Below, piece by piece: positions 28,353 through 41,149 of a stretch of DNA of 64,000 nt. The stretch is from NCBI GenBank assembly GCA_034401135.1, contig JAWZSP010000003.1, forward strand, positions 372,001-436,000. The letters are read 5' to 3'. The notes below the pieces were generated by a model. That model was not told where the DNA came from and did not search any database. It was given only the letters and a program-made list of their open reading frames with translations. The stretch comes from Volutella citrinella (taxonomy: Eukaryota > Ascomycota > Sordariomycetes > Hypocreales > Nectriaceae). Numbering within the stretch: the first letter of the stretch is position 1; every line of letters starts with the position of its first letter. A program made the translations under genes and the position numbers.

Positions 28353-30504
28353 TATAATATAATATATATCTAATAGTTTAGTAAGTACTTAATATATATA
28401 TATTTAGAAGGTTATTAATATATTAATAAGGCTAAAAAGTATTATATTATATTTAAAATAACTATATTATATTTAGAATACTATTTTTTAATAATTACTT
28501 TTTTTAATCTAAATATAGTAATATATATCTTAAAAATTAATTATAAATATCTATTTAATATAAAAAAGGCAGTCTAATAACTTACTAATTAATAATAAAA
28601 AGTACTAGTTTTTTATAATAATTATATTAAGCTCTTAGTAGTTTATATATAAGTATAAAGTCCTATCTTTTTTAAAAATAAATAAGATAAGAGTACTTAT
28701 AAAGCTTTTATTTTTATTAATATAGCCTGCTACTTATTATTTTATAAAGTACTTTAAGAATATTTTATTTCTTTTTTTATTTAAAAAATAAAAAGGCTTA
28801 AATAGAAGTATTTTATTTTTTTATATATTAATTATATATTTTATATCTAGTAAAAGTAGTAATTTCTTTACTAACTATTTATTAAATACTTATATAAAGT
28901 TTATAAGTTTAATAAGTAGTAATATTATTTAATTTAAAAGTTTCTTATTTAAAAATACTATTTTATAGTCTTTATTTAAAGTAGTGCTATATATATAAAA
29001 AATATAAGCCTTTTCTTACTATTTTATAATTTTAAATATAAAGAATTCTAAGTTAATAATAGATATAATATTATATTACTATATATAAGTAGTTATTAAA
29101 ATAAAGATACTTTTTTAACTTATTAAATTATTAAATAGAAATAAATTATTAAAGCTTTTAAGTCAGTTTATATTAATAAAGTTATAATAGATCTTATATA
29201 ACTAACTATACTTATTAATTAAAAAGAATCTAATTTTATATATTTAATTACTTTTTTAATTAGTAATATTTTATTAATTTTATAATTTAAAGACTTTAGT
29301 TTTTATAAATAGTTAAAAACTTATTTATAAAACTAGATAATTACTTATAAAATTAATTTATATATAAGTATTTATATTTATAATAACTTATTACTTTTAA
29401 TATTCTTAAATAATAATTATATTACTTTTAATTATTTAGTTAATTAAGATAATAGTAATAAGTTTAAGTATTTATAGTACTACTTTATTACTAATACCTA
29501 CTTATTTTTTAAAAAATTATTAGCTAATAATTAAAATATAATTTTTTATATTATAGTTTTTAGTAATATAGCTAGTACTAAGGTTATTAAGACTGATCTA
29601 TTTTAATATTTCTTTAAGTTAGTATTTAATTTTATATAGTTTAATATATATTTATAGTAATTTACTAAAGTATTATTACTTATTATACTAAGATAAATCT
29701 AGATCTACTTAGCCTTATTAATAATATCTTAGATATTTAATAACTTAATTATTTATTAATTAATCTTATTATATAAGTCTTTTTTTAAATAATAATAAAA
29801 ATAGTATACTATTATTAAGTTATTATTAAGTCTTTATATACTTAAGGAGGTATAGGTCGCTTTTTATATTTAAAAGAACTTTAATAATAATTTAGTAACT
29901 TTTTAATAATAAGCTTTAAGTTTATTATAAAGTTAGTATTTTCTTAAATATAAATTAATATATTATTATTATATAAACTTAATAAAGTTATTTTATATAA
30001 AGTCTTTATTTACTAGGTTTTTAATATATATTTACTAATTTTATTACTTTTTATAATATATTTATATTTATACTTAGTAGATCCTTTATATTATAAAAAT
30101 ATATTTTTAAAAACTATTTTTAATTTTAATTACTTTAATTTAGTTATTAATAATAATATTATTATTATCTTCTTAAAGTATTTTATAATTATATTTTAAA
30201 AGTTATTTATATTTATATTTTTTTAATAAGTACTTAATAATTAATTAATAAATACGCTTATTTTAATTTATTATTTATTAAAAGATTATAACTATTAGTA
30301 AGTTACTAAACCTAGCTTATATACTAAGGACCTGCTTGTTTTTAATAAAAGGTATTAATTAGTCCTTATTTAATAGTTATAATTAATTTAATAAAAAAAG
30401 GGTAATAATTTATATAATAATTAATAACTACTTATTTTATAAAAAAATAAGCTATTTATATATAGATATACTTAAAGCTAGGTTTTATAAAAAAGTAAAA
30501 GAAT

Positions 30505-30708
30505 TATAAAAAGATAGCTAAAAACTTAAAGTTAGGGAAAAGTATGCTTTTAAAATCAGGCTAGTATATTAATTTCTACTTAAGGTTTTTAGTTCTATAT
30601 ATAAGCTTAGTAAAAGCTTATTAAGCTTTTAGTAGCTAGCTAATACTAATTAAATTAAAGTTCTTTTATTAGTATAGTAACTATACTAGATATAGCTAGA
30701 TCTTTATA
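30505..30708 (-). repeat. 5' LTR of element C
   Basis: 204-bp LTR matching 23,864-24,067, followed by CTTAG. Confidence 0.9.
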
Positions 30709-30713
30709 CTTAG

Positions 30714-32587
30714 TTATAAAAGTTATTAATAAGCCTTATAACTATATAATAATAAGTATAAGATCTATTTAATTAAAAAATCCTAGTATTTTTAAGATTA
30801 ATATAAGTTATATTTTAAGTAATATATTTAATTTAAAATTTAAGTAAAAGTAAAGAATTATAATATTATTACTAAATATATAAATTATTAAACTAGACTT
30901 TATTATTAAAAACCTTTTTTTATTTTAATATATTTAGTTAATAAACTTATTACTTTTATTAATAATATTATTAAAAACTTAACTTTTTATAATACTATTA
31001 AATAAGCTTATTATAATATATAATTAAATAATTAATTTCTATTTATATTAATTTAACTATTATAATAAATCTTAAGTATATATAAGATTTTTTTTAATTT
31101 TAAAGTATTAAGTAGCTTATTATTAGACTTTAATAAAATTATACTTTTTATTATTATTATTTATAATTATATTATAAAAGTTAAAAAAAAAGTTAAAAAT
31201 AGTATAATAAATATAAAGAGTTTAGCTAATACTAACTTAGATAATATCTAAGGTATTATTATTAATACTATTAAGTATTTAATCTTATTAATTAAAGTAT
31301 TTAAAGACCTTAAAATTAATACTAAAAACTTAATATAAAATATTAAAAATAAGCTTATTAAAGCTATTAAAAATAAAAATAATATTATAAAGTTTATTAT
31401 TATTATTAAGTAAGATTTAGTTATATAAGTCTAAGATAAGTTTTTTATAAAAAGGTTTAGTTTTATTTTATATAAATAAGTATAAAATTAAAACCTTAAT
31501 AATCTTATTAACTAAAACTTACTTAAAACTAAAATTATTATTATTATTAATAATAATAATATCTTTTTAATATTAATTACTAAATAAAAGTCTAACTTAT
31601 TTATTAATAAACTAACTATATTTATAAATAAGTATATTATAATATTTATTAAGAATACTTTTTTAAAAATAATTAAAAAAGCTTTTTATTTAATAATAGT
31701 TATTATTATACTTTTTTTAAATAAACTAGCTTAATATAATTATTTATATTATAATTATAAGTTACTAAGTTATAATTTTTAATAAGTTAAATTATATTTT
31801 ATATTTTATTAAGTTCTATTTATATATTTAAAAAAATACTAATCTAAATATCTCTTTATATTAAATAGCTAAGTTTTTTAATATCTTTTTATACTTTATT
31901 ATAAATATAAAGTAAGTATTTTAATTTCTTTTAAAAAACTACTTAATATTTTATACTAACTTAGCTATTATTAAAAAGCACTTTAATTTATATAATCCTA
32001 ATACTTTCCTAAAGTAAATTATTAATAAGATTTAATTTAATAAAAATTAAAATTAAAATAAATAAAAGTTATTTATTTATTAATATTTATATAAAGATAA
32101 TATTACTTAATTTTAAATTAGTAATTATTATATAATTATTACTTTTATTAATACTAAGAAATTATTTAAGCTAATACTTATTATTAATAAATATAATATT
32201 ATATAAGCTTATTAAGTCTATATATTAATAACTAAGAATTATAACTAAGAAATTATAAATAATAATATCTTATTAAAAAAGTAACTTATAGTAATTAATA
32301 ATAATAAACTTAACTTAACTTATATTATTAAATATATATACTTATAAAAAATAAGATTAATATATAAAAAAGAACTAAAAGTTATTATTATTAAAATATA
32401 ATTTAATTAATATATAGGAATTTCTAATATTATATAATAAAAAACTAATTTATTAAAGATTTATTTTTATAATTACTAAGACTTTATATTTAGTAATATT
32501 ATTTATTTTATTTTATTTAATTTCTTAGTCTTTTATTAAGTAATAGAACTATTATAAGTAGTACTTTTTTTTAATAATAAAAAGAAT
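30714..32587. other. Right interior of the inverted-repeat element
   Basis: About 1.9 kb of decayed sequence between element C and the right inverted repeat. No frame or motif could be read. With 19,553-23,858 it makes up the non-repeat part of that element. Confidence 0.45.
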
Positions 32588-32936
32588 TTATTATAAGGAT
32601 TTCTTTTAAATTTATAAGTATATATAATAATAAAGAAATTCTCTAAAAGCCCTTACTTTATTAATATATATAACTTAAAAATTTATTAAAAAAGTCTTTA
32701 AAAAGCTTAAAAAAATATTATTCTGACTTCTAGCTAACTTTTTAAGGATTTTCTAAGAATTAGCTATAATAAAAATATATAAGGAATTTTTAAAGATTTC
32801 TTTTTTAAAAAAAAAAGTTAGTTTAAAAAAAGATTATTAAATTTTACTTTTTTATATTTATATATACTTTATATTTTTTATTTTATATTTCTTTATTTAT
32901 AATAAGAATCTTATTATTAATATAACTTATTATATT
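32588..32936 (-). repeat. Right 349-bp terminal inverted repeat
   Basis: Reverse complement of 19,204-19,552. Similarity stops at 32,936-32,938, about 60 bp before the target duplication of element D. Confidence 0.75.
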
Positions 32937-33003
32937 AGTTATTTACTTAGTTATTTATTTAATAAATTAAAAAAAAGGTATAATATAATTAATATAAGCT
33001 TAG

Positions 33004-33444
33004 TATAATAATTAAAGTAATTTTAATTATATAAATTTATATTAAAAATACTAAGAGTTTATATTAATAAAATAAATAGAGTAATATTATTAAATAATAA
33101 TTAATATAAATTATTATTACATTTAATAATAATTAAAAATTATTAAGTAATAATAATTAAAATAACTAAGTTATATTAATAATTAAAAAGCTATTTATAT
33201 TAAATATATATTTTTTATTAATTTATATAGTAATTAATTTTTTATTATATAACTTATTTTTAATATACTTAATACTTTTTTTATTAATTATATATATTTA
33301 ATTATTTATATTAATATTAATTATTTATTTAATTAATTTTTTACTTATTAATTATATCTTTATTAATTATTAAATTAAAAGTTTATTTATTTTATATATT
33401 TTATATTATATATTAGGCCTTATATATTAATATAAGTCTTAATA
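33004..33444 (-). repeat. 3' LTR of element D
   Basis: 441-bp LTR, direct repeat of 40,611-41,051, starting TATAATAATTAAA. It is more heavily mutated than its partner: positions reading C or G in the right LTR are mostly T or A here. Confidence 0.88.
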
Positions 33445-36208
33445 TAAAGTTCTTTTTTATAAAGTCTTATTTTTAAAACTATATTTAATAACTTATTAAT
33501 TTATAAGTATTTTTTAAAAACTTAATCTTTTAATTATTTTTTTTATATTAATAATATTAATATTATATTTAATTATATAATTAAATTTAAAATTATTAAA
33601 CTTTATAAACTATTTTCTAAATAATAATTCTCTATTTAATTTACTTTTTATAAATTTATTTAGCTTAATAATTTTATTATTAATATATTATATACTTATT
33701 ATTTTTATATAAAGTATATTTATAAAATTATAAAAAAATATTATTTTTAGTTATATAAGTATTATATTATTATAAAAAAGTTATATAATAATATATTAAT
33801 TATTTTATTATATAAGTCCTTTTTTTTTAGTTTTATTTCTTTTTTTAACTTTTTTTCTTAATATTTTATTTAATTAAATAATAAGAAAAGTTAAAAATTA
33901 AAAAAAAATAAAATTAATAATATAATTTTTATTATTTATAATAAGATAATATATTTATAAAAAAATTAAATTAAAACTATAAGTTATTTAAAATAGATTT
34001 ATATTATTAAAAAGAAAGTAAAAAAGTATAATTTAAAATACTTTTAAAAAAATATAATTAAAAAGTAAGAGTAAGTATATAATACTAAGCTTTTATTAAG
34101 TTTATTTAATTATAAAAAGTAAGTAATAAAAGATTTTTAATATCTTAATATATTAAATAATATTAATTAGTTATTATTAAGATTAAATAATAAATTTAAT
34201 AATATTAGTTTTTTATTTATTAATCTTTTAAAAAGAATTTTAGTTTTTTTAAATAATAAATAAGGTTTTTAAAAGCTTTTATATATTTTTTAATTCTAAC
34301 TAATTCTTTTATTTAATTTAATATTTTATAATTCTATTTATTTATTTATAATTAATAATTTTCTTTATTATTTTATATTTAAAAGTATTTTAGTTATTAA
34401 TATAGATTTTATAATATTAACTATTATTTAGATTTATATTATATTTTTAATTAATTTTAATAATAAAATATAAGAAATTAAGTATATATAAATAGTTTTT
34501 AATAAGTTAAATTTATAATTATTTTTTAAAATTTATTTTTTAATTTTAAAAAGTTTAATAAATTTATAATTTAACTTTTTATTTTATTATTTTATTATAA
34601 AGTTTTTTATAAATAAATAGACTATATCTTTTTTTATAAAAATTAATTTTTTTAACCTTTTTTTATTATAATATTTTATTATTTAATTATAAATATATCT
34701 AAGTTTAGTTTTTATTTCTTTATATATTACTTTAAGTTAATTAGATTTAATTATTATTTTAATATTTTATAATCTATTTTATACTTTTTTATATATATTT
34801 AAGTTATAATTATAAAATATTATAATAAGTATTATTTTAATATTATTATAATATAATAAGTTATATAATAATTATATTATTAATAGTAATTTTACTTAGT
34901 TATTTTATATATAATTAATATAATATTTAAGATATTATTTTATTTTTTAATTAAATTATTTTATTTATTTATTTACTTATATTTTAAAAACTATAATAAG
35001 TTTATAATTAAGTCTTATTATATTTATAAAACTTTAATTAAACTTTAATATAAATACTAGTTTTTTATTTAAAATAACTTTTATTAATAGCTTATATATT
35101 ATAATAATATTTTTATTAAATATAAATATTAATTATTTTAAATTAGTATTTTTTTTATAAAAAATATAATATATAAATTTAATAAATTAGTTTATTATTA
35201 TATATATATTATTAAAATATATATTAATTATAAAATTAAATAATAATAATAATTTAATAATAAAGTTTATTATTATTAAATATTATAATAAATTAATAAT
35301 TATAACTTTTTATAAAATATATATTTAAATAACTTTGCTTTTTTATATAAGTTATATTATTTAAAAATATTTTTAACTTTTTACTTTATTTTTAAAAAAA
35401 TATAATTTTATTATAATTATTTAACTAATTTTTTAATATTTTAATATTTATATAAAAAGTATTTATAAACTTTTTTAATAAGTATATTTTATATTTTTTA
35501 AATATATATATTTATTATATTTTTTTTTCTTTTAATATAAATATTATTTAATAAAATTATATTATTTTTTTTATAATATATTAAACTATATATTTTTCTA
35601 AAATAAAATATAGTATTTATATTTCTATTTTAAATATTCTTTTTATAAAATCTAGTTTTTAATTAATAATATTAACTTTTTTATTTTTTAAACTTTTATA
35701 ATAAATAATAATATAATTAAATTTAGCTAAGTATTTTATATAATATAATTATTTACTACTTAGTTTTTATATTATTATAAAGTATTTAATATTTTTATAA
35801 TTAATATATATTTTAATTTAATACTTACTTTTTATAAAATATTATTTAAATTTTTTAAAATTATTAATAATAATTAAGAACTTTTATTATAGATTAAATA
35901 GTTTATTTTTATAAAAATAAGTATATAAAAATAAAAAGTAATTAAATATAGTTTTTTATTATTATTTTTTTAATTTATTATAATTCTTAAACTTTTATTT
36001 AAAATATTAATTTTTATTTTAATAAATCATTTTAAGTTAAATATAATAAATACTAATTCTATTAATATAATATCTTATAGTTTTTTAAAAACTTTTTATT
36101 ATTTTATTTTTTAAATAAAAAGTTATTTTTTTTTTATAAAATTAATTAAAAATATTATTATTTTACTAAAATCTTAAATAAACTTTTAATAATAATTAGT
36201 AAATTTTA

Positions 36209-36623
36209 TATTAAAACCTGATATTAATATATAATATATAAACTATATAATAAAGCAGAATTATATAACTCTAATTATATAAAAATAATAAGGGATTAAC
36301 TAATTAAAAAGTAATTATTATAATTATAAAGTAATTATAGTAATTACTAATTACTTAATTACTAAGTAATTTAAGTAATTATAAAGCAGTATATAAATTA
36401 ATAAGGAAGTATATATTTAAGATAAGCAGCTTTTTAATTATTAATATAACTTAGTTATTTTAATTATTTTAATTAACTATTACTTAATATAATATTATAA
36501 TTATTATACTTAGGATTACTATTAACTTATTTAAGCTCAGTATATATTATATTAAAATTGTTAATATAAACCCTTAGTATATTATACTAAGTTTATATAA
36601 TTAGAACCTATTTAATTATTATA
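36209..36623. mobile_element. RIPed inverted copy of the short insertion element
   Basis: A 415-bp sequence matching the reverse complement of 17,461-17,923 along nearly its whole length. C is replaced by T and G by A throughout, and about 48 bp are missing. It is flanked by the 5-bp direct repeat TTTTA (36,204-36,208 and 36,624-36,628). The ends agree with those found independently for the un-RIPed copy, which confirms the element's boundaries. It is nested in element D. Confidence 0.8.
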
Positions 36624-36859
36624 TTTTAAAAAGAATTAAATATTTTTAATTTTAAAGTTTTTTATTAAATTAAGCTAGTTTTTAATTATTACTATCTTTT
36701 TTAAGTTTATTTAAATCTTATTATAAAAAATAATATATTTTAAAAATTCTATTTCTTATATATAAAAGTTACTTTTTTTTAGTTTTATTAATAAATTAAT
36801 ATTTTATAACTTTTATAATATTTTATAAATATATTTTTTATATTTTTTTTAATATTTAA

Positions 36860-37012
36860 AAAGATTAAGATATTATTTAAATAATAAATAATAAAAATAT
36901 TAAAATACTTTTATAATATATAATTAATTATTTTTTAAAAAGTTATTAATATATTTATAAATTTAAATAATATAATTAAATATTTAAATAGTTAAAATTT
37001 AATTATAAAAAT
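36860..37012 (-). other. RT palm block relic (element D)
   Basis: About 51 codons on the minus strand keep the spacing of the Gypsy RT block that runs from the YLVMPFGL-type segment to YLDDILIF. The final motif reads YLNNILIF, with both catalytic Asp codons changed to Asn. Stops interrupt the frame. Confidence 0.75.
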
Positions 37013-40000
37013 AGTTTTTTACTTATATTTTTTTTAATTTTAATATAATTATAAGCTTTTTTAAAATTAAATATAATAAAGATCTTTTTTTTTATAAATA
37101 ATTTTTTATTTTTATAATTAATAATAATAAAATTCTATTTTTAAAAGTACTTTTATTAAGTTAATAATAATTAATTATAAGTCTTAATTTATTATTTTTT
37201 TTAAATATAAATATAATATAATATCTAGTTTTTAAGTTTAAAACTTAAATATAACTTTTTTTAAGTATTTTTTTAAAATATTTTTTAAAAACTTTTAGTT
37301 TAATTTAATAAAAGTTATAAATAAAAAAGAATTTTATTAACTTTTTATTTTTAAGTATAATCTTATAATTTTATTATTTTAATTTTAATAATTTTATTTT
37401 TAATTTTTTAATAAATACTTATTAATATTTTTAATATTATTATAAGATATTAATAAGCTTATTTAATATAACTTTCTTATTTTCTTATTATTTTTTTAAG
37501 TTTTTATTAAGCTACTTAAACTATTTTTTAATTTAAATAATTACTTTTTATAATTTATATATCTATCTTTATATATATTTTATTTTTATCTTTTTTAAAA
37601 TAATATAAATATTTATTATATTTAAATTATTACTAAGTAATTTATACTTAATTATAATATAAAATCTTTTTAATATTATTTAAAGCTTTTTATTATTAAT
37701 ATTAAATTAGTTTTTAATATAATTAATTTATTAATTAATAAGTAAGTTATATTTATATAATTATTAATATTTAAAAATAATATTATTATTAATCTTTATA
37801 ATATTATAATTTATCTTTTTATTTTTTTAATTTAAAATAGTTATAATTAATTAATTAAGCTTATTAAAAAATAGTTCTTTTTTATATTATTATTAATTAA
37901 TATTATAAATATATATTTTTTAATTTTAATTATTACTTTTAGTTATTATTATAATTTATTTCTTTTAATATTATTAAATTTATATATAAGTCTATACTTT
38001 ATTAATAGCTTAATTTCTAAAAGCTTATATTTTTTAATAATTTATAAAGTGCTTTAATAATCTCTATCTTTTTAAGTTCTTTTTTTTTATAATATTTAAA
38101 ATATAAAAAGTCTTAGTAATTTTAATATTTATTAACTAAATATCCCTTTTTTTATATTTTTTTAATTTTAATATACTTTTTATTAATTTCTTCTTTTTTA
38201 TAATAAGTTTATTAAGTATTTATAATTCTAATTCTTTCTTTTTAAAAAAAGTCTTAAAAAAAAGCTTTATATTTTTTATTTATTAATAAAATATAAGCTA
38301 TAATAATAATTAAAGTACTAGATTTATAAAATTATAACATATTTTAAGTATTTAGTCTTAATTTATAAATTATTTTTAATTATAATATAATATTAAATTT
38401 ATATATAATAAGAATATAAAGTTATATAAATAGTAAAGTATTAATTATTAAGTATTTTTTTTTATATTTATAGATTTTCTATTTATTATTAATATTATAT
38501 TATTTTTTTATTTTTTTTTATTATATTTTTTATATATAGTCTTTTTATTAAATTATTATTAAAATTATAATTTTAATTAATATTTTTTAATTTTAAATTA
38601 AGTTTAAGTATTATTACTTATTTAATATTTTTTTTAAATAGCTTAAAATTAGTATTACTTATTTTAATTTTTTATACTAAAGTTTAAATTTTAATATTTT
38701 TTTAGTTTATTTAATTAATACTTATTATTAAATAAATATTAATTTAATTTCTTTATATTTATTAAAGTTAATTAAATTATTTTATAAATTTTCTTTTTTT
38801 TTTATTTAATTAAAATTATCTTTAGGCTTTTTATATAGTCTTTATTATTTATAATTATTAAAATAAGTATATATTTAAATTAAAATAAACTTATTATTTT
38901 TTTTTATTACTTAATATTTATTTTAATTTTTTTATTTATTTTATAAATAAACTTATTTTATTTTATTAATTATTTTTTAAATAAGTTTATAAAACTAATT
39001 CTTTTTTTATATATTAATTATTAAGTTATTTTATTTTTTTTATTAATATTTAAGCTTTTTATTATCTTTTTATATTATATTTAGTATTATTAATTAATAA
39101 AATAATAAATTTTATATTAATATATAATATATAATAAGTCTTTATATTTAGATTTTATAAATATATATTATTTAAAATATATTTTAGTAATTTATCTATC
39201 TTTTTTAATAATAATTTATTTAACTAGATTATTAAATTCTTTATTAATTTTAATTATTTATTAATTAAAATTATAATCTTTTATTTTATAATTATATTAA
39301 TTATATATTTTATATAAGTTATATTATATAAGAGTTATTTTATATTATAAATATGTATATTTTATTTTATAATTTATAATTATTAAGTATCTTTTTAAAT
39401 AAGTATAAAATAGATTTATTTTTTAAGTCTTTTATATTCTTTTTTAAAATATCTTTTTTTTTATAATTATAATAAATAATATCTTTTTTATTTATTTTAA
39501 TAATTTTAAGTTTTATAAATCTTAATTTAGTATTATAAAATATATTAAATATATAATATTATTTAATATTATTTATTTTTATATTTATAACTAAGTATTA
39601 TCTTATTACTTTTCTTTTTATTATTTATAAAACTAGTTATTAATTTTAATAACTAGTTATTTATATTTATTAAAGTTTTTTAAAAAATTAAGAATTTTTA
39701 AAAGTTTATTTTTAACTTTATTTTTAAGCTTATTATAAAACTTATTAATTTTTAAAAAATTACTTATATTAAGTTTAAATATAATAAAATAGAAATTAAC
39801 TAAGTATAATAATACTATTTTAATTTAGCTAAGTTTTTAAAATTTAATAAATATATTATATTACTTATTTTTTTTTTTTAAACTTATTAACTAATTATTA
39901 CTTAAATATTTTAAAATTTTAAAATAAAAAAATGATTTTTTATTTTTATTTTATATTATTATTATTAATAAAATCCTTAAAATATAGTTTAAAATTATAA

Positions 40001-40610
40001 ACTATTTTATTTTTTAATTTATATATAATATATTAAATTTTAAATTCTTTATTTTAAAAAGTAATAAAATAATAAATAAAATAATTTTAAAAAAAAAATA
40101 AAAACTTTTTTAAGTTTTTAATACTTTCTTTATATTTTTTTAGTTTTATAAATTTAAAAACTTTTTTAAAGTCCTTTATATATATATTATTAATTATTAA
40201 TTAATAATTATTAAAAAAATAGTACTTTTTTATTAATATATAGTATTTTATTATTATACTTTTTTAATATTATTAATTTATTTATAAAAAGCTTTATTTT
40301 TATTTATTATTACTTATAATTATATTATTATAATATTATTCTAATTCTTTTAGTAAGTATATTACTTATTTAAATATTAATATAAGTTTTTAAGTTTTTT
40401 ATTTTAATAAGTATTTTTATTTTTAAAACCTTTAATATTATTATTAATATTAAAGTCTTTAATTAAAGCCTTTATTTTAATATTAATTAATAATACTTTT
40501 ATAAAGCTTTTTAAAAAGCTTAAAATAATAAGCTTATTAACTTTAAGTATTATTATTAAAAATATTATTTAATAATATATAAATATTTATTTAAATAAAA
40601 GCTATTAATA

Positions 40611-41051
40611 TATAATAATTAAAATAGTTTTAATTATATAAATTTATATTAAAAATACTAAAAGTTTATATTAATAAAATAAATAAAATAATATTATTAA
40701 GTAATAATTAATATAAATTACTATTATATTTAGTAATAATTAAAAATTACTAAGTAATAATAATTAAAATAATTAAATTATATTAATAATTAAAAAGCTA
40801 TTTATATTAAATATATACTTTTTATTAATTTATATAATAATTAATTTTTTATTATATAGCCTGCTTTTAATATATTTAATACTCTTTTTATTAATTATAT
40901 ATACTTAACTACCTATATTAATATTAGTTATTTATCTAACTGACCTTTTGCCTATTAGTTATATCTTTATTAGCTACTAAGCTAAAAGTTTATCTATCCT
41001 ATATATTCTATACTATGCGTCAGGCCCTATATACTAGTGCAGGTCCTGATA
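40611..41051 (-). repeat. 5' LTR of element D, isochore boundary
   Basis: 441-bp LTR whose outer half keeps many C and G bases. Its outer end coincides with the end of the AT-rich isochore. Confidence 0.88.
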
Positions 41052-41149
41052 CTAAGTAATAGTAGTAGAGGTCTTAGTAGTATTAGATAGACTATTAAAT
41101 AAGAAATATAGATACTGTTATTAACTTATATAAAGAAATGATTTTCAAA

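Larger units (their letters stand above)
23864..30708 (-). mobile_element. Gypsy LTR retrotransposon C, RIP-inactivated
   Basis: A 6,845-bp element with 204-bp LTRs (23,864-24,067 and 30,505-30,708) and the perfect 5-bp duplication CTTAG (23,859-23,863 and 30,709-30,713). It is the same family as element A and colinear with it throughout. Differences are almost all C/T or G/A, except for a loss of about 168 bp near 29,610. That deletion removes the zinc-knuckle segment. The RT motif reads YLDNNIIYF on the minus strand (28,352-28,326). The element is nested inside the inverted-repeat element 19,204-32,936 and therefore younger than it. Confidence 0.9.
19204..32936. mobile_element. Inverted-repeat element interrupted by Gypsy C
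   Basis: The 349-bp stretch 19,204-19,552 recurs inverted at 32,588-32,936 with no net indel; differences are mostly transitions. The outer ends read AATATAATAAGTTATATT. Without the nested Gypsy element C and its duplication the unit is about 6.9 kb. Long terminal inverted repeats suggest a DNA transposon. A TA target duplication (19,203-19,204 and 32,936-32,937) is possible but uninformative in such AT-rich DNA. No transposase could be read, so the superfamily is unknown. Two copies of another element inserted in opposite orientation would look the same. Confidence 0.6.
1..41051. repeat. RIP-mutated AT-rich isochore
   Basis: The block is almost entirely A and T. CpG is nearly absent, TA dinucleotides abound, and every frame is full of stops, so no gene can be read. 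Alignable repeats within it differ mainly by C/T and G/A, the signature of repeat-induced point mutation in Pezizomycotina. At least four LTR elements, one inverted-repeat element and two copies of a short insertion lie inside. Only 17,461-17,923 has balanced composition. The block runs off the left edge of the window and ends abruptly at 41,051, the outer end of an LTR. Confidence 0.95.
33004..41051 (-). mobile_element. Gypsy LTR retrotransposon D, RIP-inactivated
   Basis: An 8,048-bp element of a different Gypsy family with 441-bp LTRs (33,004-33,444 and 40,611-41,051). Flanks are CTTAG (32,999-33,003) and CTAAG (41,052-41,056), an imperfect duplication. The minus strand around 37,012-36,860 follows the Gypsy RT palm block closely, ending in YLNNILIF at 36,883-36,860. 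RT lies about 3.6 kb inside the right (5') LTR, so the Gag/protease part is long. A 415-bp insertion sits at 36,209-36,623; without it the element is about 7.6 kb. RIP is stronger in the left LTR than in the right one, which abuts gene-bearing DNA. Confidence 0.88.
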
